The notes under the pieces: generated by a model
The model's database searches: none
Told to the model about the DNA's origin: nothing
Seen by the model: only the letters and a program-made list of their open reading frames with translations
Made by a program: the position numbers and the translations under genes
Source: a virus
Reading direction: 5' to 3' (one strand)
DNA: 31,469 bases
Virus record (IMG/VR): IMGVR_UViG_3300036852_000056
Coordinates: 1-31,469 of that record
In this document: piece by piece, positions 12,441 through 20,727 of the stretch
Position numbering within the stretch: the first letter of the stretch is position 1
How the letters are laid out: each line of letters begins with the position of its first letter

Positions 12441-12538
12441 GAGAGGTTACCCAGTGGGAGTGGGCGCTGCTAGTTGCGCTGGCGGTCATCGCCATTCTGT
12501 GGGCGGCAATGCAGCCACCACTACCCTACTACCCGTAA
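12437..12538 (+). CDS. Small single-span membrane peptide, 33 aa
   Basis: A GTG at 12437 overlaps the stop of the glycosyltransferase-like gene (GTGA). The peptide is VREVTQWEWALLVALAVIAI followed by LWAAMQPPLPYYP: one membrane helix and a proline/tyrosine tail. The coupled translation suggests it works with the upstream membrane protein. Its last ten bases overlap, tail to tail, the end of the PhoD-like gene on the other strand. Confidence 0.55.
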   Translation: MREVTQWEWALLVALAVIAILWAAMQPPLPYYP

Positions 12539-13827
12539 ACCTTCGACAGACTGAACACCTCCGTCTCGGTGGCGCCGGGACTGACTGACAGCGCCCAACC
12601 TTTGGCAACAGCGGTGATCTGCGTCCCCGTATCAGTGAACGCGATGGTCCCGTACATCTGCTTGCGAGTCTGATATGGGCCGTGGGTGAAGGTGCCGCCA
12701 ACATTGGTGAACGCCGCATCCAACGGCGCGAACTGGACGTAGGGCGGGCCATCCGTCACGGCACCGGGGTCAAACTGGGTATTCGTACCATCGTCACCCG
12801 CCAGTTCATGGATATCCGCCCCGAGCAGGAGCAAGCGGGAGGTCAGGTCATTGTCCTCGAAATATTCGGCCAGCTCCTGGCGCTCGGTGCTGAACGACTC
12901 CCAACCATCAGTGAAGCCAACCGTGGTACCCCACCATGACCCGATCTCTAGGACGATGCAGGGCTCGGTGGCTGCAAGCAATGTGTCCTTGAGCCATTGT
13001 TTCTGCGTGGCCCCGAGACGTGTCTTGGCGGCGTCATCGGTCGCAGTGTTGGCGGTCCGTTCGGAGCGGATGTCGAGCAGGATGAACCGCACCCGACCGA
13101 TGACGAAGGTCTGGTAGATCGACGCCGCTGGGACGGTCCAGTGCGGCACATAGTCACGGTACGCCTGCTGCGCTGCCGCCTTGCCGGTGTACGTCCCGTC
13201 CGAGTCGTTGGGGCCGTAGTCGTGGTCATCCCACACGTAGGCGGTCGGACACTCGCGGATGAGTTGCGCAAAGCGAGCGTTGGCAATCACGTCCTTGTAC
13301 GCCGTCCGATACGTCGCCACGTTGGTTGTATTGAGGTTGCGGTAATGCAGATCTCCCAGGTGGATGAACAACAGCGGGTCGCGGTCACGGATGCGGTCGA
13401 AGGCAGGGGTGTTCGAGGTCTCAGCCGCGCCCGGATAGTCTGGAGCGTTGCCGCTGTCACCACTGGCGGCGATGGTGAACGAGGCGGCTCCGCTGGGAAA
13501 GGTTCGCAGCTTCCCCGTCAAGTCTGCTCCGGCGAAGCCGAAGTAATACTGAGTGTTGGCTGTCAGCCCCGACAGAGTGCAAGTCCACACGTCATCAGAG
13601 CCTTCACTGCCCGCCGCAGTCGAATAGCCAGCCAGTCCCGGGTCGGTCGAGTAGCGCAGCGTCACCGATGTCGCGTCGGTGCTGCGGGCCTTGACCGTGG
13701 CTCCCGTGGTGGAGACGTTGCCGACCCAGGCGTGGATGACGGTGATGGGGTCGGGTTCCGGCTCTGGCTCCACGTCAAGGCCGGTGCCACCACCCCCACG
13801 GGTCTGCACGCGGCGTGCGAAGGTCAC
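12529..13827 (-). CDS. PhoD-like metallophosphoesterase with fibronectin-like N-terminal domain, tail-associated, 432 aa
   Basis: After an acidic proline-rich stretch (EPEPEPDP), residues 27-110 form a purple-phosphatase/FN3-like domain (VIHAWVGNVSTTGATVKARS). The catalytic domain has GDSG (D124), HLGDLHY (D159, H161), the PhoD hallmark WDDHDYG (199-205) and LLLGADIHE (D338, H340). All main metal-ligand positions appear present. PhoD enzymes are Ca/Fe phosphodiesterases that degrade teichoic acids and other phosphoesters. No secretion signal is visible. The gene is the last of the tail module and overlaps the LamG gene (GTGA), so the product is probably on the virion and may cleave a surface polymer during adsorption. 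Confidence 0.8.
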   Translation of the reverse strand: MTFARRVQTRGGGGTGLDVEPEPEPDPITVIHAWVGNVSTTGATVKARSTDATSVTLRYSTDPGLAGYSTAAGSEGSDDVWTCTLSGLTANTQYYFGFAGADLTGKLRTFPSGAASFTIAASGDSGNAPDYPGAAETSNTPAFDRIRDRDPLLFIHLGDLHYRNLNTTNVATYRTAYKDVIANARFAQLIRECPTAYVWDDHDYGPNDSDGTYTGKAAAQQAYRDYVPHWTVPAASIYQTFVIGRVRFILLDIRSERTANTATDDAAKTRLGATQKQWLKDTLLAATEPCIVLEIGSWWGTTVGFTDGWESFSTERQELAEYFEDNDLTSRLLLLGADIHELAGDDGTNTQFDPGAVTDGPPYVQFAPLDAAFTNVGGTFTHGPYQTRKQMYGTIAFTDTGTQITAVAKGWALSVSPGATETEVFSLSKVYG

Positions 13828-14516
13828 ATCGACGCCTTCCCGGCACGATATAAATCAGCGGCCTCAGCCTCAGTCAGGACGCGATTCCAAACGGCCCAGT
13901 GCGCCATGAGCCCATCGAAGTCGAGATTGGTGCCGGCCGAATTGAGTCCGAACTTCGGATCGGTCGCTGCCGCCACGAAGGTTTGGTCGGCTGTGGTTCC
14001 CCCGCCGGGGTCGGACACACCATCGACATAGCACTTCGTCGTGGTGCCCGTCTTGGTGAAGATGACATGGTGCCAGCCCTTGGTATAGGGCGAGCCCCAG
14101 TCCGTCGTGGCCGTGGCGAACACGTCACCCGTCCCGGCCTTGCGCAGAACAAGACGGCCGGCATTCGTTCCGGCCGGGAACCATGGCCCGAAGTCCCCGA
14201 CTCCGAAGTGGCATAGCACCGGCCCACCGCTGGCATCGTCGCCTTGCCCCGTGCGGTTGAACCAGCCGCCCACGCTGAGCGTGTTGCCGGGGTGGTACGA
14301 AGTGTGAGTCGGCACAACGACAGCAGCGTCGTTGTTAGCGAACTTCAACGAGCCCGAGCCGATGAAGGGCCCTGCACCGAATACCGTATTAGGTCTGGTA
14401 ACCGCGATGCCACGCACCAGCTCGCGTTGTCCGTCGCCCTGCATCGAGACATACAGAACGGGGCGCGTAGCGAGCACAACGTCGCTGTACTCCCGCCGTG
14501 GCCGACCGAGATCCAT
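13824..14516 (-). CDS. LamG/concanavalin-like lectin-domain tail protein, 230 aa
   Basis: Residues about 45-225 fit a LamG-type jelly roll: GSGSLKFANNDAAVVV, TLSVGGWFNRTG, then TKGWHHVIFTKTGTTTKCYV with DGVSDPGG, and AHWAVWNRVLTEAEAADLY at the end, which is the typical closing strand and helix. Such domains bind glycans and are common in tail-tip and fibre proteins. It lies between an unknown tail protein and the PhoD-like enzyme, with one-base and four-base overlaps, so the three probably form an adsorption apparatus. Confidence 0.75.
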   Translation of the reverse strand: MDLGRPRREYSDVVLATRPVLYVSMQGDGQRELVRGIAVTRPNTVFGAGPFIGSGSLKFANNDAAVVVPTHTSYHPGNTLSVGGWFNRTGQGDDASGGPVLCHFGVGDFGPWFPAGTNAGRLVLRKAGTGDVFATATTDWGSPYTKGWHHVIFTKTGTTTKCYVDGVSDPGGGTTADQTFVAAATDPKFGLNSAGTNLDFDGLMAHWAVWNRVLTEAEAADLYRAGKASM

Positions 14517-15124
14517 CAGTGCTGCCGGATGTGCAGGATGACGGTGATGTCAGAAGTTCCGATCAGCGTCACCACAGAGCGCGTGACGAGCTGGCCGAAC
14601 AGCGAGGTACCCGCCAGCTTGGCGGAGAGGCCGACGCCGAACCGCGTAGCCGCCGAGTTGTCGGCGAAGTCAGCCCACGTCGTGAACGGGATGACCCCGA
14701 CCAGGTTGAGGATGTCTGTATCGGACACGTCCAGGGCCGCGTTATCCGTCCCGGCCGTGAAGGTCTGGTCGAATAGCAGTAGGTCCAAAGAAGGCATGGT
14801 CGCCGACAGATCAGTGACCACTCCCCCTTCGATGGTGATAGCTCCGCCGGATGCTCGCGCCGAGTTGGCGAAGGTCAGCAGCCCGCCCATGCAGTCCTTG
14901 GCGGCGTAGGCCGAAGTCGAGACAGTCGGCGTCTGGGAAACACGCACGATCTTGCCGCCGACAGGCAAGAGCGCAGCGGGCACTGCCGCAGTGCCATCCA
15001 CGAGACTCTCGGTCCCGGCTGATCCGAGATCGAGCATCATCGCTGGCGTCTTGATACCTGCGCGATCCTTCGTGCGGATGGTGTCGCCACCAGAGCCTAG
15101 GTTCGTAATGGTGTTGTCGGCCAT
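14516..15124 (-). CDS. Putative tail-tip/accessory structural protein, 202 aa
   Basis: The protein begins MADNTITNLGSGGDTIRTKD and is rich in beta-forming residues, with a conserved-looking end (GQLVTRSVVTLIGTSDITVI). Proteins of this kind, with GGAITIEG and LLLFDQTFT motifs, recur in the tail modules of many phages, but the role is not known to me. The ATG at 15124 follows TAGGAG, in which the upstream stop codon forms part of the SD. Confidence 0.6.
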   Translation of the reverse strand: MADNTITNLGSGGDTIRTKDRAGIKTPAMMLDLGSAGTESLVDGTAAVPAALLPVGGKIVRVSQTPTVSTSAYAAKDCMGGLLTFANSARASGGAITIEGGVVTDLSATMPSLDLLLFDQTFTAGTDNAALDVSDTDILNLVGVIPFTTWADFADNSAATRFGVGLSAKLAGTSLFGQLVTRSVVTLIGTSDITVILHIRQH

Positions 15125-15134
15125 GAGGGGTCTC

Positions 15135-18002
15135 CTAGAGATTCGTGCTGAGGGCTAGGACTGGGAAGGTTCCGCCGCCCGCAGCAGCGGCCGGTGTGTA
15201 AGCGCCGTAGTGGTGGCCGAACCAGTTGGTCCCACCATCGAGGGTGACGAGCTTGACGACGTTCACGTCAAGCCCCGTCGTGGCAAGGGTCGGCGCCACA
15301 CCGCTTGGCCATTTGACCGACGACGGCCATGACACGAGGCGCGAGCCGGTGGCGTCCTGACGGAGGTACAGCATTACGCTGTTCTGTACGCCGCTGACGG
15401 GAGCGGTCAGGGTCAGCGTCACCGTTGCTGCGTCGAGTGTCAGATCGTGGGCATTACCGTTGGCCAGGTCTACCGTCTCAGTCGCCCCGGTGTTACCGTG
15501 GACCTGGCGCGTCTCTCCGCCGCCACCGACCACAGTCGTGTACGCGGAGTGGTCGTCGTCGGCCAGCCCGGTCAAGCCACCGTGATCGGATACGACCGCT
15601 GCACCTGCACTGCCGATCCAGTTCGTTCCCCCATCAAGGGTGAACAGCACGATGACATCGAAGGCCGCTGCTGCCGTCTGGAGGGTCGGGGCGGCTCCAC
15701 CGATCCACGTGACTGAACCGGGCCATGTGACAAGTCTTGAGCCGGTCCCATCCTGGCGCAGCAGGACCGTGATGGCACACGCCACACCCGCCGTGGCGCC
15801 GGTCAGAGTGATGGTGCAGTTGGCTGTCAACGTCACGTCGTGGACATTGCCGGTCACGAGGTCCAAGGTTTCGGTAGACCCCGACGCGGCGACGGTGTTG
15901 ATGACTTCCTTGCCGCCGAGGGTGGTGCGGACGAAGCCTCCCCCACCGACGTTAATGGGCCCGAGCTCTTGGAGCTGCGCTTCGACATTCGTGCCGGTGT
16001 AATACCCACCCGCGTCAGCGGCGGTCACATCCTCGGCCATGTGGTACGGGCCGCCTACCACGATATCGCCATGCTCGTGGACGTGTGACGGTCCTACGAA
16101 CGTTCCATCGTTGGTACCTACCGTCCCCGTTCCGGTCGCACCTACTGGCTGCGTCGCGGCCCCCGAGCCTTGTACCGCGATACCGATGCCCAACCAAAGA
16201 CGGGCGCCACCAAATGTCCAGCCCGGTGTCGAGTCACCGTGACCGCCAGCATGTTCAATCGAGGAGTCGTTGGCTGCATAGCACTGCGTCTGACCAGCCA
16301 CCACGACGGGAGTGGCGTTGACAAGCGGTTCGTTGATACCGAAACCGTTGATGTAGAAAGCGCCCGATGACTCAGCAATGGTCAACTCACCACTGGCGTC
16401 AATGCCCTCCGCAGTGACGATCGAGCCGAACGGGTCGGACGAATCAACGTTCTTGAAAAGCCAGAAGCCTTTCCAGCCGGTGTTGCTACTCAATGCACCA
16501 CTACCAGCCGTGGGATTGAGCAGGTAGAACGCTTGCATGGCGGATCGCCAGCCCAGCGGGTTAGCAATCGAGTGGATGATCCCGGTGCCAGGCACCGATG
16601 TCATGACCTGAGGCGTCCCGCCGACCGTCCACGTCGCTGAGAACGGTGTGTCCAGATTCGACTTGTTGAGCATGCAGACCAGCATCGAGTTCGTCAGCCC
16701 CGAGGGGATGACGATGGTGTGGTCCCCATGGCCTGCGGTCCCCCGGCCACATTCGACAAGCTCCGCGCTGCCACCGCCGGCGGGCTTGGGTCCCACCGGC
16801 AAACCTACCCGCTCAGGCAAGACCTTTTGCGGGCGGTCGAGCATGAGATGCAGGTTGTAGAACCCGTCCACCGCCCCTACGTTCGGAGCGATGGGTTCCT
16901 TCTTGCACTGAGCGATCCTGCGCGTCTGGACCGTCCCGAGATATTGGCCCGCCATCGCAGCCGCGGCGCGAATCTCGATCGACATGCCCGCTTCGACAAG
17001 ATGGACCTCATCGGCCCGAACTTGGATCGTGACCTGATGGGTGACGTGCTCCCGACCGCGATATCTACGGGTCGAGTCGGCGCGACGCTGCGCCTGCGTG
17101 GCATTGACGCTGGTCGAGTCGTTGAACGTCTCAGCCCAGTAATCGTAGGCGGTGATGATCGTGGCGTCAGTGGAGACCACAAAGGAGTCATCACCCGACC
17201 CGTGGCGGGAGATGAGGGTGCTGATCGGATTCTCGCCACCCATCTCGACCGTGGCATCGCCCTGCTCCCACTGGGGTGGGTATTGGGTCGTCAGGTTGGG
17301 CGAGGTGTCGGTGATCCGATAGGTGGACAGGTAAGTGGTGTGGTCGTCCTCATCGATGTACAGGTAGCACAGGTGCGACCCGCCCGAGTGATGAAGAACG
17401 ACACCGCCGATCTTGCCCTCGACGGCGGCGCAGTCCTCAAGGATCTCACCCAGCGGCGCACCGGCCAGGTACTTCTTGGCGGGCATGGTGACTTCGCCGC
17501 CAGCCGCCACGAGGTGAGTAGCGATGACCGTCGTCAGGCGCGGCGAGCCATTGCAGAACGCGGCCAGCGCAGCGAGGGTGCGGGTTCGGCCCGTCTCCGA
17601 GGGACGGTCCCAGTGAGCAGTGAGGTTCAGCCCCTTGAGATCGATATTGCCGTCATCGACCCTGACGCTGGCCGCGCGTGAGTCGCCCCATGGCTTGTCG
17701 CCGCGACCCCAGCCCTTGTCGGCGATCCGTCCGCGGGCGGTCCAGTACTCAGTTCCTGATGCGTCCTCGCTGACGGTAACCACGTTGTGCGAGGCCAGGT
17801 TCTTGGTCAGATCAACGCGCGGAATCTCGCCTACATCATCGTCCACCTCGAACTCGAACTGGCTCGCCGCGCCATTGTCATAGCGGTGCGACGCCGTAAG
17901 CAGAGGCTCGGAGTCGTCGCCGAATACCCTCACCTGTGACGTGGCGTTCCACGTCGTTGACCCCACGTCCCCGCCGATGCGGACCGTGACCTTGATCGCC
18001 AC
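15135..18002 (-). CDS. Large tail-tip protein with duplicated C-terminal domains, 955 aa
   Basis: The start is the GTG at 18002, sharing one base with the tape-measure stop. Residues 1-400 have the look of distal-tail/tail-associated baseplate proteins (FEFEVDDDVGEIPRVDLTKN, later a domain with ILEDCAAVEGKIGG). A Gly-rich middle follows, then HVHEHGDIVVGG and GGYYTGTNVEAQLQEL, a linker motif common in fibres. The C-terminus holds two related domains of about 100 residues, each with TET(L/V)DL.NGN.HD(V/L)TL, LRQD.(T)GSRLV.WP and TLDGGTNW. It probably contains the host-contact end of the tail. Confidence 0.7.
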   Translation of the reverse strand: MAIKVTVRIGGDVGSTTWNATSQVRVFGDDSEPLLTASHRYDNGAASQFEFEVDDDVGEIPRVDLTKNLASHNVVTVSEDASGTEYWTARGRIADKGWGRGDKPWGDSRAASVRVDDGNIDLKGLNLTAHWDRPSETGRTRTLAALAAFCNGSPRLTTVIATHLVAAGGEVTMPAKKYLAGAPLGEILEDCAAVEGKIGGVVLHHSGGSHLCYLYIDEDDHTTYLSTYRITDTSPNLTTQYPPQWEQGDATVEMGGENPISTLISRHGSGDDSFVVSTDATIITAYDYWAETFNDSTSVNATQAQRRADSTRRYRGREHVTHQVTIQVRADEVHLVEAGMSIEIRAAAAMAGQYLGTVQTRRIAQCKKEPIAPNVGAVDGFYNLHLMLDRPQKVLPERVGLPVGPKPAGGGSAELVECGRGTAGHGDHTIVIPSGLTNSMLVCMLNKSNLDTPFSATWTVGGTPQVMTSVPGTGIIHSIANPLGWRSAMQAFYLLNPTAGSGALSSNTGWKGFWLFKNVDSSDPFGSIVTAEGIDASGELTIAESSGAFYINGFGINEPLVNATPVVVAGQTQCYAANDSSIEHAGGHGDSTPGWTFGGARLWLGIGIAVQGSGAATQPVGATGTGTVGTNDGTFVGPSHVHEHGDIVVGGPYHMAEDVTAADAGGYYTGTNVEAQLQELGPINVGGGGFVRTTLGGKEVINTVAASGSTETLDLVTGNVHDVTLTANCTITLTGATAGVACAITVLLRQDGTGSRLVTWPGSVTWIGGAAPTLQTAAAAFDVIVLFTLDGGTNWIGSAGAAVVSDHGGLTGLADDDHSAYTTVVGGGGETRQVHGNTGATETVDLANGNAHDLTLDAATVTLTLTAPVSGVQNSVMLYLRQDATGSRLVSWPSSVKWPSGVAPTLATTGLDVNVVKLVTLDGGTNWFGHHYGAYTPAAAAGGGTFPVLALSTNL
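15200..15920 (-). repeat. Tandem duplication encoding two C-terminal fibre domains
   Basis: Two blocks of about 310 bases (roughly 15600-15920 and 15200-15520 in coding order) encode related domains sharing GSRLV.WP and TLDGGTNW. Identity is clear in the protein but only patchy in the DNA, so the duplication is old and has diverged, as expected under selection for receptor range. Confidence 0.65.
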
Positions 18003-19687
18003 TAGATCGGCACGGTGAGGCCGGCCATCGGCGTTCCAGCGCGCACCGAGCTGGTCACGATACGCTGCCACTCATTGATGCTGATCTGGTTGGTGATCAT
18101 GGCCTGGATGATCGGAGAGAATGTGGTGCGCTTGGCGAGGATGCCGCGCTGCACGCCGACCGACTCACGCGTCACGCCCTCGATGCGGGCCAGGTTGCCG
18201 GCAGCGACGGCGGCTCGTGACTCAGCGCGGGCGCTGGCCTGCTGAGCGGCTGAGAGATTGCGCTGCGCCCACGGGATAGCATCACGAGCAGCGTTGGCAC
18301 CACGCTCCGCGGCTGCCGCGACGCGCTGCGCCTCAGGATCACGGACCGAGACCGGACCTGACATCACCTCATTGATGAGCTCCTGGATCGGATCGCCCAG
18401 TGCTCGACCGATCAGGCCGCCTACACCCTGCGAGAGCATGCCCCGCATGACGCCTTCTTCGGTGCCGGTGCGAATGTCCTCCAGCGCCAGAAGGCCGCCG
18501 CCGATAACGGCTGCCGCTCCAGCCGTCCCGACTGCACCTGCCACCATGCCGCCACCGCGGCCTGCTACTCCCGGCACTCCCCCGCCCGCTCCCGTGACCG
18601 TGGCAGCGTTGATGTTCACCACCCCGGCGTTCATGCCGAGCACGCCCTTGATAAGCCCCGAACCGAGCGCCCCGACGATAGACCCCAATGCCCCACCAGT
18701 CAGTTTGTTGAGGCCCCAGCCGGTGAGGATGGCGGTCTGCAACCACGGCGGGGCTCCGAGGAAGGCGTCCATCGCCATGCGTGCGCCAGTGCCGGCCGTC
18801 TGGAGGGCAGCGCCCACCTGCGCCCATGGGATGTCCTCGGCGAAGTCCAGCGCCGACTCGAAGGCACCGGCCATGGCGCCGCCGAAGTCCTCGATGCCTT
18901 GGATGAATGCAGGGTCGGCGGCCAGCTCCTGCATCTTGTCGGACGCCCGCTCGATCAACGGCAGGAAGCCGGTGGCGAGGTGCATCTGCATGTCCTCGAT
19001 GGCATCGCCCCACCGACGCTGCGCTCCACCTGCACCCTCGCCCAATGCTGCTGCCGAGCCGCCGAGCTGCGTTTCCAGCTCGGCGAGGATGAGCGTCTGT
19101 GCCCCGGCCAGGTCGTTCGCCTCGACCATGGCCTTGATCTGATCCTGCTGCGCCTCGGTGAATGAGATGCCTGCCCGGCGCAAAGCAGTGATGCCGCGCA
19201 CCGGATCTTCGAGCGCCTTGCCGACTTGCAGGATGGCGCCGTTGAGGTCGCCGCCCATGCGGGTCGAGAGATTGAGCGCCGCCTCCATGGCGGGCTCGAA
19301 CGCATCCTCGCGCACGTTGCGGAAAGTGAGCAGGACGTTGGCGCCTGACTGGATGAGCTTGTCGTCAATCGTGGTCTGGCGCTCGAACGCCTCGGACATG
19401 GCGCGGATCTCGTCCGCCGTCAGCCCTGCCGCACCACCTGTAGATTCAATCGCCGCGCGGGTCTGGGCCTGTGCTTCCTCCAGCTCGACCAGCGAATTGA
19501 TGCCAGCGTGAACCTGGACGGCCAGCCCTGCCCCGACCGCGGCGACAGCAAGACCGACGTTGCGCCCGACGTTAGAGCTTGCCCGCCGCGCGGCGCCCTC
19601 GACACCTTCTACGTCGCCGCGGACACCACGAAGCACACCGCCCGCCATGTTGCGAGCGGTGACGAGGATTTGAAGCTCACGAGCCAT
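18002..19687 (-). CDS. Tape-measure protein, 561 aa
   Basis: It directly follows the frameshifted chaperone pair and has the expected composition: a long N-terminal helical region (LVELEEAQAQTRAAIESTGG), tape-measure motifs such as GVLLTF-like NVLLTFRNVREDAFEPAMEA and LAGAQTLILAELETQLGGSA, and Gly/Ala-rich hydrophobic segments (MVAGAVGTAGAAAVIGGGLL). At about 1.5 angstrom per residue it predicts a rather short tail of about 80-85 nm. The start at 19687 has SD GAGGA and overlaps the chaperone end by 11 bases. Confidence 0.85.
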   Translation of the reverse strand: MARELQILVTARNMAGGVLRGVRGDVEGVEGAARRASSNVGRNVGLAVAAVGAGLAVQVHAGINSLVELEEAQAQTRAAIESTGGAAGLTADEIRAMSEAFERQTTIDDKLIQSGANVLLTFRNVREDAFEPAMEAALNLSTRMGGDLNGAILQVGKALEDPVRGITALRRAGISFTEAQQDQIKAMVEANDLAGAQTLILAELETQLGGSAAALGEGAGGAQRRWGDAIEDMQMHLATGFLPLIERASDKMQELAADPAFIQGIEDFGGAMAGAFESALDFAEDIPWAQVGAALQTAGTGARMAMDAFLGAPPWLQTAILTGWGLNKLTGGALGSIVGALGSGLIKGVLGMNAGVVNINAATVTGAGGGVPGVAGRGGGMVAGAVGTAGAAAVIGGGLLALEDIRTGTEEGVMRGMLSQGVGGLIGRALGDPIQELINEVMSGPVSVRDPEAQRVAAAAERGANAARDAIPWAQRNLSAAQQASARAESRAAVAAGNLARIEGVTRESVGVQRGILAKRTTFSPIIQAMITNQISINEWQRIVTSSVRAGTPMAGLTVPI

Positions 19688-20419
19688 CGGTCATGTCCTC
19701 ATCGGGTGGGTCTACGGGGAACAGGGAGTCATGGACTTCACGCGCAGCGTCGCGGCCCTTCTGAACGATCAGGCGCTCACGGGCGGTGCCACGCCTGAGC
19801 GGCGGGGTGTGGTACATCTCCTCGGTGGCTGGCGTCCACATCAACTCGCCGATAAGTCGCCAGCGCAGGCGGGCCACTGTTCGAGGATCAGCTAGCCTCA
19901 GCTCGTCGTCTGTCCAGCCGGTGCGGAGTTGGATCTCGGCTTCGATCGCTTCGCTGCCCGCCTCGTCTCCCGGTTCGGTCCAGCGGGCGAGCTCTCCGGT
20001 GACGAGGGCGGAGATGGCTCGCCTGACGGGTTTGGGAGGGCCTGCCGTTTCAGAGCGTCGAGATACAGGGCATTGACTCGTGCACCGATGGTGTTGCCGA
20101 TGTCATCGCGCAGCGTGCGAATCGACTTCTCATCGAGAAGCGTCGGCGTCCCGTCGTCCTCGAGGAAGGTCCACGCCTTGACCGCGATCTCAAGCAAGGC
20201 GAAGTGCTCACGCTCGGGATCGGTGACAGTGACGATGGCAGCGCTGCCGTCCTTGTTGTGGGCCGGTATGAACATGAGGCACTTGCGCTGAATGTCGGTC
20301 AGGTCGCCGTAGCCGTACTCACTTCTGACGGTGACGGTATCCATCTCGTGCGGCGTGCCCTCACACGGACACGGAATCTCGATCGTCTCGGTAGCGTCAG
20401 GGTCGATGCGGGCGCTCAT
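19677..20419 (-). CDS. Tail assembly chaperone, -1 frameshift product (gpGT type), about 247 aa
   Basis: The zero-frame protein is read from 20419; at the slippery heptamer CCCAAAC (20036-20030) a -1 shift enters a frame that stays open to 19677. That frame has no start at its beginning but codes continuously (PVRRAISALVTGELARWTEP onward, then TDDELRLADPRTVARLRWRL), which is strong evidence that it is an extension rather than a separate gene. The fusion has about 130 residues from the first frame and 117 from the second. Such pairs guide the tail-tube protein onto the tape measure, which follows immediately. Confidence 0.85.
19898..20419 (-). CDS. Tail assembly chaperone, short form (gpG type), 173 aa
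   Basis: This is the product made without frameshifting. It has the layout of tail chaperones: IEIPCPCEGTPHEMDTVTVR near residue 15, a helical middle (YGDLTDIQRKCLMFIPA), a Trp-containing part (FALLEIAVKAWTFL), and a disordered tail rich in S, P and R beyond the slip site. The ATG at 20419 overlaps the 77-aa gene (ATGA). Confidence 0.85.
   Translation of the reverse strand: MSARIDPDATETIEIPCPCEGTPHEMDTVTVRSEYGYGDLTDIQRKCLMFIPAHNKDGSAAIVTVTDPEREHFALLEIAVKAWTFLEDDGTPTLLDEKSIRTLRDDIGNTIGARVNALYLDALKRQALPNPSGEPSPPSSPESSPAGPNRETRRAAKRSKPRSNSAPAGQTTS
20030..20036 (-). promoter_or_regulatory. -1 ribosomal frameshift site CCCAAAC
   Basis: In the zero frame the codons are CTC CCA AAC, so the heptamer fits X XXY YYZ exactly, with both tRNAs able to re-pair on CCC AAA. 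It lies at codons 128-130 of the chaperone gene, the usual place for tail chaperones. GC-rich DNA downstream could form a stimulatory structure, which I have not folded. Confidence 0.85.
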
Positions 20420-20649
20420 CGCTCCACCATGCCGAAGTCATAAGTGCGTGGTGCTCCGGTCGCGGGCTTCGCATTGACATTGACGAAGTGCATCGGCACT
20501 CGGAGGAGCAGATAGGTTTCCGAGGATCGTCCGTTCGAATCGCTCACGACCTCCACGCGACTGGTCGGAAGTACGGAATCACCGACAGTGACGCGCGTCA
20601 GGGCGGGCTCGTCGGCTAGGTCTACCGTCAGAAAGGCGAGGTCATTCAT
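20416..20649 (-). CDS. Small structural-module protein, 77 aa
   Basis: The protein is mostly beta-type (FLTVDLADEPALTRVTVGDS, then SSETYLLLRVPMHF). The start has a good SD (AGGAG, six bases from ATG) just after the terminator-like hairpin. It lies between the tail tube and chaperone genes. No family recognised; it could be a tail-associated accessory protein. Confidence 0.6.
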   Translation of the reverse strand: MNDLAFLTVDLADEPALTRVTVGDSVLPTSRVEVVSDSNGRSSETYLLLRVPMHFVNVNAKPATGAPRTYDFGMVER

Positions 20650-20678
20650 GGCTCACTCCTGTTGGCTCACGGCACAAA

Positions 20679-20715
20679 GAGACCCCGCCGGGGTGAGCCA
20701 TCCCGGCGGGGTCTC
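20679..20715 (-). terminator. Rho-independent-type terminator after tail-tube gene
   Basis: A perfect 14-bp stem, GAGACCCCGCCGGG (20679-20692) with CCCGGCGGGGTCTC (20702-20715), has a nine-base loop and on the transcribed strand is followed by CTTTGTG, a weak T-tract. It lies 13 bases after the tail-tube stop and probably lets only part of the transcripts continue, giving more tube protein than downstream products. Confidence 0.75.
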
Positions 20716-20727
20716 ATCAATCACCTG

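Noticed and set aside
12997-14031. Plus-strand frame of 344 codons
   Set aside because: It lies opposite the PhoD-like and LamG-like genes, whose motifs are clear; its own sequence is low-complexity shadow.
16719-17681. Plus-strand frame of 320 codons
   Set aside because: It lies opposite the large tail-tip gene and has no recognisable motif or start signal.
19677-19877. Separate 66-aa gene with its own ATG
   Set aside because: The frame is coding well upstream of that ATG back to the slippery site, so it is the -1 extension of the tail chaperone.
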